DNA of 64,000 nt from Cellulomonas carbonis (GTDB lineage: Bacteria > Actinomycetota > Actinomycetes > Actinomycetales > Cellulomonadaceae): positions 186,001-250,000 of the forward strand of contig NZ_BMEB01000003.1 of the NCBI RefSeq assembly GCF_014636275.1. Reading direction: 5' to 3'. The notes under the pieces were generated by a model. It did no database searches and was not told the DNA's origin. It was given only the letters and a program-made list of their open reading frames with translations. Within the stretch, counting starts at the first letter, position 1. Each line of letters begins with the position of its first letter. Positions 1 through 7,693 of the stretch are shown piece by piece. Both the position numbers and the translations under genes were made by a program.

Positions 1-341
1 ACGGCGGTGACGAACGGGCCCATCGGCGCGGGCTCCTGCGTGAACGTGACACCGAGGGCCCGCAGCCGCTCGAACTCGGCGGCGACGTCCTCCACGCCGA
101 AGACCGTGAACGGGATGCCGTCGGCGCTGATGCCTGCCTTGAAGGGCTTGGCGGCAGGGTGCTCGTCGGGCTCCAGGACGAGCTGCACGCCGTCGGGGTC
201 GTCGGGGGAGACGACGGTGAGCCAGCGGTGCTCGCCCATGGGGATGTCGTCCTTGGTCACGAAGCCGAGGACGTCGGTGTAGAACCGGTGCGCCTTCTCC
301 TGGTCGTCGACGAACACGCTGGTCATGGTGATGCGCGGCAT
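1..341 (-). CDS. VOC (glyoxalase/bleomycin-resistance fold) family protein, partial
   Basis: Partial gene: the start codon is inside the window and the 3' end runs off the left edge, leaving about 113 codons. The product begins MPRITMTSVFVDDQEKAHRF and shows the vicinal-oxygen-chelate pattern of a first beta strand followed by FVDDQEKAHRFYTDVLGF, then GEHRWLTVVSPDDPDGVQL and a C-terminal segment on 'fTqEP.p.GP'. VOC proteins bind a divalent metal in paired beta-alpha-beta-beta-beta modules; the substrate here cannot be deduced. It lies 2 nt downstream of the ArsR-type regulator at 344-619, so the two are almost certainly one transcript with the regulator first. Such ArsR-VOC pairs are common in actinobacteria, often without known substrates. 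Confidence 0.85.
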   Translation of the reverse strand, partial: MPRITMTSVFVDDQEKAHRFYTDVLGFVTKDDIPMGEHRWLTVVSPDDPDGVQLVLEPDEHPAAKPFKAGISADGIPFTVFGVEDVAAEFERLRALGVTFTQEPAPMGPFVTA

Positions 342-343
342 GG

Positions 344-619
344 TCACCCTCCGGTCGTGGGCCACCGGGCGGGGATCTCGCCCAGGGGTGCGGTGTGGAC
401 GTGGTGGAACGTGTAGCGGCCCTCGCGGCGGCGCGACACGAGGCCGGCGTCGACGAGGACGTCGAGGTGCTGCGACACCGCCTGGCGCGACGACGCGACG
501 TCGTGCTTGGTGACCAGGCGCGTGCAGAGCTCGAACAGGGTCTGCCCGTCACGCTCGACGAGCTCGTCGAGGATCGCGCGCCGGGTCGGGTCGGCGATCG
601 CTCGGTAGACGTCGCCCAT
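344..619 (-). CDS. ArsR/SmtB-family winged-helix transcriptional regulator
   Basis: 91 aa. The N-terminus MGDVYRAIADPTRRAILDEL and the recognition region SRQAVSQHLDVLVDAGLVSR followed by a wing (RREGRYTFHHV) are typical of the short ArsR fold. No paired cysteine metal site (ELCVCD motif) is present, so it is more like the non-metal-sensing ArsR group that regulates a neighbouring VOC or SRPBCC gene. Start chosen at the ATG that lies 6 nt after a TATGGT -10 hexamer, with TTGACA 18 nt further upstream: a strong promoter with a leaderless start. An inverted repeat between the two promoter elements suggests autoregulation. The downstream VOC gene follows after 2 nt. Confidence 0.88.
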   Translation of the reverse strand: MGDVYRAIADPTRRAILDELVERDGQTLFELCTRLVTKHDVASSRQAVSQHLDVLVDAGLVSRRREGRYTFHHVHTAPLGEIPARWPTTGG

Positions 620-625
620 GCGTCG

Positions 626-655
626 ACCATAGGCAAGCAGCCACTTGCATGTCAA
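626..655 (-). promoter_or_regulatory. Promoter and probable ArsR operator for the ArsR-VOC pair
   Basis: On the minus strand TTGACA (650-655) and TATGGT (626-631) are separated by 18 nt; the ATG follows the -10 box by 6 nt. Inside the spacer GCAAG-N6-CTTGC (633-648) forms a 5-6-5 inverted repeat, a placement expected for repression by the encoded ArsR protein. The promoter match is seen directly; operator function is inferred. Confidence 0.6.
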
Positions 656-659
656 CGGC

Positions 660-780
660 GCGGCGCCTCGTCGGGTGGACCGGCCCGCACCCCGCGCGGG
701 CGGATCCACCCACGCCCCGGCGCGGTCGAGGTGCCCCTGTCGAGCGGGTGGATCGACCCGCGCCCGACGCGGTCGGATCC
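660..780. repeat. Two adjacent imperfect inverted repeats sharing a GGGTGGATC core
   Basis: Two palindromic units lie side by side: about 665-708 (arms of 16 nt, 14 matching, beginning GGGTGGACC) and about 738-785 (arms of 17 nt, about 14 matching, core CGGGTGGATC). The motif GGTGGA(T/C)C or its complement occurs four times. They lie between the ArsR promoter and the SRP RNA promoter, in a 230-nt stretch with no gene. Function unknown; could be a protein-binding cluster or degenerate REP-like elements. Confidence 0.45.
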
Positions 781-838
781 ACCCGGCTGCCGGCCCGGGC
801 ACCGGGATGCGTGCGTCGGGGCACCCGTGGAGCTGGGC

Positions 839-844
839 TAGGCT
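839..844 (+). promoter_or_regulatory. -10 element of the SRP RNA gene
   Basis: TAGGCT lies 6 nt before the predicted first base of the SRP RNA. No convincing -35 element is seen, which is common for actinobacterial promoters. Confidence 0.5.
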
Positions 845-850
845 TGTCCC

Positions 851-940
851 AGACCCCTCGTGCGGCGTCATCTCGCTGAACTCCCCCAGGGCCGGAAGGC
901 AGCAAGGGCAGGTGAGCTCTGGCGGGTGTGCGGGGGGTCC
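851..940 (+). ncRNA. ffs: Signal recognition particle small RNA (4.5S-type)
   Basis: The apical domain is diagnostic: GGGCCGGAAGGCAGCAAGGG (positions 889-908) contains the conserved GGAA tetraloop and the asymmetric internal loop bound by the Ffh M domain. The 5' strand GACCCCTCG pairs with CGGGGGGTC at 931-939 to close a roughly 90-nt hairpin, the usual size of the small bacterial SRP RNA. It acts with Ffh and FtsY in co-translational targeting of membrane proteins. In actinobacteria this RNA is commonly found near dnaX and recR, as here (dnaX starts about 6.8 kb downstream). Ends are estimated from the stem, not mapped. Confidence 0.92.
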
Positions 941-989
941 TTGCATGCCCGGGCGCGTGCGGTGCGGTTCGGTGCACGACGACGACGCC

Positions 990-1073
990 GCGCCCCAGGT
1001 GGCACGCACCGCGCCCCAGGTGCCCCGCACCGGGCCCCCGGTGCCCCGCACCGCGCCCCCGGTGCCACGCACC
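990..1073. repeat. Tandem repeat, four copies of a 21-nt unit
   Basis: Units at 990-1010, 1011-1031, 1032-1052 and 1053-1073 follow the pattern GCGCCCC(A/C)GGTGCC(C/A)CGCACC with few changes, plus a partial fifth. They fill the space between the SRP RNA 3' end and the stop codon of the secreted nuclease gene on the other strand. The unit is in register by 3 but no start codon or RBS suggests translation. Function unknown. Confidence 0.85.
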
Positions 1074-1090
1074 GCGCCCGAGCCGCCCCG

Positions 1091-3244
1091 TCAGCAGGTC
1101 GCGAGCATCTCCGCCAGGGCCGCGCGCTCGGCCGACGTCACCGTCAGCGACCACGTGACCTTGATCGTCGCCCAGTCGGTCGCGTACGCGCACCACGACC
1201 CGACGGCGGGCGGGCGCCAGACCTCCGGCCCGTGGGCGCTCTTCGCCTGGTTGAGCCCGTCCTCCATGGCGTTGAGGTGCCCGTCGTGGACGAGGTCGTT
1301 GGCGAACGCCTGCTTGGTCGCGGCGTCCCACGCCCAGCCGCCCGACACGTGGGCGTTGTGCAGCGCGACCGTGTGGTCGATGTCGACGTCCGCGGGCAGC
1401 GTCCAGGACGTGCCGCCCCACGGGTCGTACCAGGCGCCGGCGACCACGTTGCAGCCCGCGGCGTCGAGCGTCACGGGGACGAGCGACTCCTCGATGAGCA
1501 CCTCGTCACGCGTGTCCTGGCAGTCGCCGTCGGCGTCGACCCAGTGCCTCCACTCGTCCCGGTCGTAGGGGACCGGCGACGAGGCGGGCGCCACGACGAG
1601 CGCGTCGAGCAGGTCGGACCCGGGCGCCGGCCCGCTGGGCGGCCCGGTGAGGTAGCCGAAGACGTCGACGATCACGTCGGTGCGCGTGGGCGTGTAGACG
1701 GTGAAGCGCCCGCCGTCACCGAGCGCCGCGATGACCGCCGTCGCGACCGTCTGGCCCCTGCCGACGTAGTTGACGTTCGACGAGGCGCCGGGCGAGCCCT
1801 GGCCCGTCGGGAACACCTGGAGGTAGCCGGTGCCGGCGGTCTCGGTCGCGGTGACGTTGGTGACCAGGCCGGCGAGGCCCTCCGACGGCAGCCCCTGCCT
1901 CCCTGCGGGTGCGACCTCGAGCTGACCGCCCGACGCGAGCGGCGACCCCGGTCGCGTGTCCGTGAGCCGTGCGGGTGTCACGGGCACGAAGAGTCCCTCG
2001 GTCGACACCGCTGCGGTCTCGTCCGTGTACCAGCCGAGCACGTCGACGATCACGTGCGTGCCGTTCGCGGTGTAGAGGCGGACCGACCCGTCCGCCCCGA
2101 GCGGCACGACGACGAGGTTCGCGACGGTCTGCCCGGCGCCCGTGAGGTTGACGTTCGACGTGGTGCCGAGCGCGGTGGGGCCGCCGTCGGGCACCACCTG
2201 GACGAAGCCGGGCGCGAGGCTCTCGGTCGCCGTGACCGAGAGGGCGACGGCCGAGGCGTTCCAGGGCACCCCGGCGGCCCCGGCGAGGGCCACCGTCACG
2301 CTCTCGCCCGGACGCAGCGCGGGCGTGGGGTCCGGCGCGGGCGGCGGGGGAGGAGGCGGCGTCGTCGGCGGAGGCGGGGTGGTGGGCGGCGGGACGGGGC
2401 TCGACGGTGCGCCCGGCAGCGACTCGCACGGGATGAGGTCGCCGTCGGCGTCGAGCTGCGCGACGTCCCCGTACTCGGGGTAGTAGCGCCAGAACCAGTC
2501 GTTCGCGTCGGACCACCGCGAGAAGTCGCCGCAGTTCTTGGTGTTGCCCGGGTTCGGCAGGGCCGCCGTGACCAGGAGAGCCGGCATGCCCGTCCGGTCG
2601 CGCGAGTCGAGCACGCGGGTCGGCGTGACGCCGTGGAAGCGGCCGGCGGCGCTCGCGTCGGTCGACGTGTAGTAGCCCATGACGTCCGCGACGAGGTGGC
2701 CGCCCGCGACGTCGTACAGCGTGACCCGACCGCCGTCGCCCACCGGGACGGTGACGAGGTTGGCGACGGTCTGGCCGCCGCGGATCGCGTTGAGGTTCGA
2801 CGACGCACCGAGCGTCCCCGAGCCCGTCGGCAGCGCCTGCACGTAGCCCGGCTGCCTGGAGCCGACGAGCGTGAGGTTGAGGGTCACGGCGGTCACGCCG
2901 CTCGACGGGACGCCGCCCCGCCCGGTGACCTGCAGGTGGAGCTGCGCGCCCGGACGAGGCGCACCCTGCGGGGCGCCGAGGCCGGAGCGTGTGTCGAGGA
3001 CGCGCGCCGGAGCGACCGGCACGTAGGCGCTGGTGCCGGCGAGGGCGCCTGCGGTGGCGGTGTCCGTGGTCTCCGTCGGTGCGGTCGTCGCAGTCCCGGT
3101 CGTCGCGGTCGGCGGGGCTGCCGCCGCCGGTGGGGCGACGAGCGACGCCGCGAGCCCCAGCACCGCCGCGGCGGCCAGTCCCGCCCCGCGCCCCGCCCTC
3201 GTCCGGACCTGAACCCCGCGCACCCTTGCCCGCACCTGCACCAC
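1091..3244 (-). CDS. Secreted multidomain HNH nuclease with surface repeats and Excalibur domain
   Basis: About 717 aa from the GTG at 3244, chosen because AGGAG lies 9 nt upstream; an in-frame ATG at 3274 would add 10 residues but has no visible RBS. A Sec signal peptide (basic RTRAGRGAG, then hydrophobic AAAAVLGLAASLVAP, Ala-rich cleavage region) starts it. Three repeats of about 110 aa follow, each running from (Y/F)VPVxPARxxDTR through GQTVAxxV to ADVxGxYT, a module common in actinobacterial surface proteins. The second repeat is split by an Excalibur-type domain (about residues 234-270, NCGDFSRW ... DADGDLIPCE) and a Pro/Thr-rich linker. The C-terminus (about 520-717) is an HNH/GmrSD-C-like nuclease: YDRDEWRHW, DIDHTVALHNAH, HLNAMEDGLNQAKSAHGPEVW. 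Likely an extracellular nuclease; substrate unproven. Confidence 0.82.
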   Translation of the reverse strand: MVQVRARVRGVQVRTRAGRGAGLAAAAVLGLAASLVAPPAAAAPPTATTGTATTAPTETTDTATAGALAGTSAYVPVAPARVLDTRSGLGAPQGAPRPGAQLHLQVTGRGGVPSSGVTAVTLNLTLVGSRQPGYVQALPTGSGTLGASSNLNAIRGGQTVANLVTVPVGDGGRVTLYDVAGGHLVADVMGYYTSTDASAAGRFHGVTPTRVLDSRDRTGMPALLVTAALPNPGNTKNCGDFSRWSDANDWFWRYYPEYGDVAQLDADGDLIPCESLPGAPSSPVPPPTTPPPPTTPPPPPPPAPDPTPALRPGESVTVALAGAAGVPWNASAVALSVTATESLAPGFVQVVPDGGPTALGTTSNVNLTGAGQTVANLVVVPLGADGSVRLYTANGTHVIVDVLGWYTDETAAVSTEGLFVPVTPARLTDTRPGSPLASGGQLEVAPAGRQGLPSEGLAGLVTNVTATETAGTGYLQVFPTGQGSPGASSNVNYVGRGQTVATAVIAALGDGGRFTVYTPTRTDVIVDVFGYLTGPPSGPAPGSDLLDALVVAPASSPVPYDRDEWRHWVDADGDCQDTRDEVLIEESLVPVTLDAAGCNVVAGAWYDPWGGTSWTLPADVDIDHTVALHNAHVSGGWAWDAATKQAFANDLVHDGHLNAMEDGLNQAKSAHGPEVWRPPAVGSWCAYATDWATIKVTWSLTVTSAERAALAEMLATC

Positions 3245-3399
3245 GACCCATCGCTCCTGGACGTCACCGTCCATCGGCGCATCGACGGATCCTGGAGACG
3301 CCTTGAGCCCGAAACGCCGGATTCGCCCGGATGGAGCAGCGGCGTCGTCCGCGGTCGGGAGGTCCGCCCCGGAGGTCCGCCCGGGCGGCCCGGCCCGCC

Positions 3400-4083
3400 T
3401 CAGCTGCTCGCTGCCTCCGCCGCGCCCGCCGCCGTCACGGCCGCCATCGTCGCGGCGTTGACCGCCTCGATCGCCTTGCGGACCGCGTCGCCCGCGACGT
3501 GGTGGCGTGCGATCGCGCCGGCCCGGGCCTTGAGGGTCCGCCGGTCGAGGCCGAGGTCGCCGAACTGCTTCGGCACGACGTCGAGCGCGTGCAGGACCGC
3601 GACGAGCGACGCCTCGCGGTCGCTCGGCGGGCGGCCGGTGAGCAGGACGTCACGGAGCCCGGCACGGACCGCCGCCTCGTGCGAGGAGTCGACGGCGGGC
3701 CACGCCCGCGTCGGGAAGATCCCCAGGACCGTCCCGTGCTCGGCGCGCAGGATGCCGCGCGCGACGAGCCGGTCGCGCAGGGCGTCCTTGAGCCCCTTGC
3801 CGATCGGGCCGAGCGCGTTCTGCGGCGTCCGGGGTGCGCCCGCGGCGAGCCGTCGCAGCGCCTCGTCGAGGACCGGGTCGCCCGTGGGCGCACCGGTCAC
3901 GGGCACGACCACCGCGCGGCTCGTGAACCGACCCTGCACCGTCCGCACCTCGGCCCGGCGCGCGATGACGAGCTCGACGAGCACCGACCCGGCGAGCGCC
4001 AGGTCGAGGCGCTGGCCGTCGACGACGGCCTTGCCGGTCGCGTCGTCGATGAGCAGGAGCAGCAGGTCCTCGGCGATCAGCAT
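3400..4083 (-). CDS. GPP34 (GOLPH3/Vps74-like) family protein
   Basis: 227 aa, the usual length for bacterial GPP34 proteins. It begins MLIAEDLLLLLIDDATGKAV and continues with a 'DLALAGSVLVELVI' helix, a 'RLAAGAPRTPQNALGPIGKG' segment and 'LRDRLVARGILRAEHGTVLGIFPTRAWP', the order seen in the family. Eukaryotic homologues bind PI4P at the Golgi; bacterial members are of unknown function and common in actinobacteria. The ATG lies 6 nt after TAGCGT on the minus strand with no SD, so a leaderless start is likely. The 156 nt between it and the nuclease gene contain no recognisable gene. The next gene on the other strand (gntK) is divergent. Confidence 0.85.
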   Translation of the reverse strand: MLIAEDLLLLLIDDATGKAVVDGQRLDLALAGSVLVELVIARRAEVRTVQGRFTSRAVVVPVTGAPTGDPVLDEALRRLAAGAPRTPQNALGPIGKGLKDALRDRLVARGILRAEHGTVLGIFPTRAWPAVDSSHEAAVRAGLRDVLLTGRPPSDREASLVAVLHALDVVPKQFGDLGLDRRTLKARAGAIARHHVAGDAVRKAIEAVNAATMAAVTAAGAAEAASS

Positions 4084-4225
4084 GGCGTCACGCTAGGACG
4101 GCGCCGCGCGCGGCCGGATCCGTCCCGGGGACGAGCCCGCGCGTCCGTCCCGCGGCCGACGGCGCCTCCGCCCGGGCGGGCGCGAGAGGTCGCGCGCGGC
4201 GGCCGGACCGACCATGGTGGTCCCC

Positions 4226-4786
4226 ATGAGCGACGACGGCGACGACGCCGAGGTGCAGCACCTCGTCGTCATGGGGGTGTCCGGCTCGGGCAAGACGACG
4301 CTCGCGCTGATCCTCGAACGGCGGCTCGACTGGCCGTACGCGGAGGCGGACGAGTTCCACCCGCCGAAGAACATCGCGAAGATGGAGGCGGGCACGCCCC
4401 TCACCGACGAGGACCGCCTGCCCTGGCTGCAGAAGATGCGCGACGCGCTGACCGAGCACGCGCGCGAGGGGCGCTCGGCCATCGTCACCTGCAGCGCGCT
4501 CAAGCGCTCCTACCGCGACGTGCTGCGCGAGGCGCAGGGACGTGTGCGGTTCGTGCACCTCACGGCGGACCCTGCCCTCATCGAGCGGCGCATCAGCGGC
4601 CGGACCGGGCACTTCATGCCGGCCTCCTTGCTGCCGTCGCAGCTCGGCTCGCTCGAGCCGCTCGAGCCCGACGAGGACGGCGTCGTCGTCCTCGTCGACG
4701 TGCCGCCCGAGGAGGTCGCGGACCGTGCGCTCGCGGGCCTCGGCCTCGACGCGCAGTCGCGCGCCGACGACGAGATCAAGGACTGA
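4226..4786 (+). CDS. gntK: Gluconokinase, P-loop (GntK/IdnK) type
   Basis: 186 aa from ATG 4226; an ATG 12 nt upstream (4214) is in frame. Start 4226 is preferred because CATGGT sits 7 nt before it, matching the leaderless pattern of neighbours. Walker A is GVSGSGKTTLA, followed by DEFHPPKNIAKMEAGTPLTD and DRLPWL, which are characteristic of gluconokinases, and the lid segment 'RISGRTGHFMPASLLPSQL' containing the conserved HFMP. It phosphorylates gluconate to 6-phosphogluconate in the cytosol. The gntP-type permease follows after 51 nt, so uptake and phosphorylation are coupled in one operon. Confidence 0.95.
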   Translation: MSDDGDDAEVQHLVVMGVSGSGKTTLALILERRLDWPYAEADEFHPPKNIAKMEAGTPLTDEDRLPWLQKMRDALTEHAREGRSAIVTCSALKRSYRDVLREAQGRVRFVHLTADPALIERRISGRTGHFMPASLLPSQLGSLEPLEPDEDGVVVLVDVPPEEVADRALAGLGLDAQSRADDEIKD

Positions 4787-4837
4787 CGACCCGACGACAT
4801 TCACGACCAGCGCCACCGGCGCGGCAAGGGGGAGATC

Positions 4838-6220
<1,383 letters not shown>

Positions 6221-6330
6221 GCGCGGCGCCCGACCGGCCGTGGCGAGCGCCCTCCCAGGGTGCCCGCCCGCCCGGTGGGGTCCGTCGCCCCGGGAGGCGG
6301 ACGACGACGTCGTCGCGCGGCGTGCGTGGG

Positions 6331-6336
6331 TAACCT
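6331..6336 (+). promoter_or_regulatory. Candidate -10 element upstream of aroA-type gene
   Basis: TAACCT lies 42 nt before the start codon in the 158-nt gap after gntP. The gap holds no gene. No clear -35 element is visible. Confidence 0.35.
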
Positions 6337-6378
6337 CGCCGTGCTCCTCGGCCGACGGGGGGCGGGAGGAGCAGCCCG

Positions 6379-7629
6379 ATGGCCGTCGTCGAGATCCCCG
6401 GATCGAAGTCCGTGACCGCGCGCGCCCTCGCCCTCGCGGCGGGCGGACGCGGCGAGACCGTCCTCGAGCGGCCGCTGCACTCGGACGACACCGAGGCGTT
6501 CGCGGAGGGGCTCCGCTCGCTCGGCTACGAGGTCCGGCTCGCGCCGGGCGCGTGGACGGTGGTCGGCAGCCCCGACGGGCCGCCCGCCGCCGAGGCGTCG
6601 GTGTTCAGCCGCGACGCGGGCACCGCCGCGCGCTTCCTGCCCGCGCTGGCCGCCGTCGGGCGCGGCACGTACCGGTTCGACGGGTCGGAGCAGATGCGGC
6701 GGCGTCCGGTCGGCCCGCTCGTCGCGGCGCTCCGCGCGATCGGGGCACAGGTCACGCACGACGGCGCCGAGGGGCACCTGCCGATCACGGTCGTCACGAC
6801 CGACGCGGAGGGCGGCACGGGCGGCGGGCTCGCGATCGACGCGTCGGTGTCGTCGCAGTTCCTCACGGCGCTCCTGCTCGCGGCGCCGCGCATGCCGCGC
6901 GGGCTGCGCGTCGAGGTGACCGACATGGTGTCGCGGCCGTACGTGGACATGACCGTCGCGATGATGGAGGCGTTCGGCGTCGTCGTCGGGCGCGAGGGCG
7001 ACACGTTCACGGTCGCCAACCAGGACTACGCGGGGCGCCGGTACCCGGTCGAGCCCGACGCGTCGACCGCGAGCTACGTCTTCGCGGCCGCGGCCCTCAC
7101 GGGCGGGACCGTGACGGTCCCGGGTCTCGGTCGGGGTGCGCTCCAGGGGGACCTCGCCTTCGTCGACGTGCTCGCGCGGATGGGTGCGGACGTCGTCGTC
7201 GAGGCCGACCGGACGACCGTCACCGGCACCGGGCGGCTGCGCGGGCTCACGGTGAACATGCGCGACATCAGCGACACGATGCCGACCCTCGCGGCGATCG
7301 CGCCGTTCGCGGACGGCCCCGTGCGCATCGAGGACGTCGCGAACACGCGGGTCAAGGAGAGCGACCGGCTCGAGGCGTGCGCGGTCAACCTGCGACGGCT
7401 CGCGATCGACGTCGCGACCGGTCCGGACTGGATCGAGATCCACCCCGGGACGCCGCGCGGAGCGGAGATCGCGTGCTTCGCGGACCACCGGATCGCGATG
7501 AGCTTCTCGGTGACCGGCCTGCGGACGCCCGGCCTGACGCTCGACGACCCGGCGTGCGTCCGCAAGACGTTCCCCGAGTTCCACGAGGTCTTCGCGGCGC
7601 TGCGCGAGCAGCTGCCGGCCGCCGGCTGA
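6379..7629 (+). CDS. aroA: 3-phosphoshikimate 1-carboxyvinyltransferase (EPSP synthase) family
   Basis: 416 aa. Signatures of the EPSP synthase fold are present: PGSKSVTARALALAA at the N-terminus, the DAGTAARF phosphoenolpyruvate loop (residues 79-86), 'SSQFLTALLLAAP', 'RVKESDRLEA' and 'DHRIAMSFSVTGL' followed by 'CVRKTFPEF'. The enzyme transfers enolpyruvate from PEP to shikimate-3-phosphate in aromatic amino-acid synthesis. Start chosen at ATG 6379 because GGAGGAG lies about 8 nt upstream; the N-terminus is around 12-15 residues shorter than E. coli AroA. The PEP loop has Ala and Phe where E. coli has Met99 and Pro101, and 'RDISDTMPTLAAI' is unusual, so a paralogue with a different role is possible. 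dnaX follows. Confidence 0.85.
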   Translation: MAVVEIPGSKSVTARALALAAGGRGETVLERPLHSDDTEAFAEGLRSLGYEVRLAPGAWTVVGSPDGPPAAEASVFSRDAGTAARFLPALAAVGRGTYRFDGSEQMRRRPVGPLVAALRAIGAQVTHDGAEGHLPITVVTTDAEGGTGGGLAIDASVSSQFLTALLLAAPRMPRGLRVEVTDMVSRPYVDMTVAMMEAFGVVVGREGDTFTVANQDYAGRRYPVEPDASTASYVFAAAALTGGTVTVPGLGRGALQGDLAFVDVLARMGADVVVEADRTTVTGTGRLRGLTVNMRDISDTMPTLAAIAPFADGPVRIEDVANTRVKESDRLEACAVNLRRLAIDVATGPDWIEIHPGTPRGAEIACFADHRIAMSFSVTGLRTPGLTLDDPACVRKTFPEFHEVFAALREQLPAAG

Positions 7630-7693
7630 CGCCCGTCCACGGGCACGTCGGCCCACGTCCCGGCTGTCGGCGTCGGCGTCTACCCTCGGAGCC

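Noticed and set aside
990..1073. Possible CRISPR array
   Set aside because: The units are contiguous with no unique spacers, and no cas genes are present. The same holds for the 8- and 10-nt arrays.
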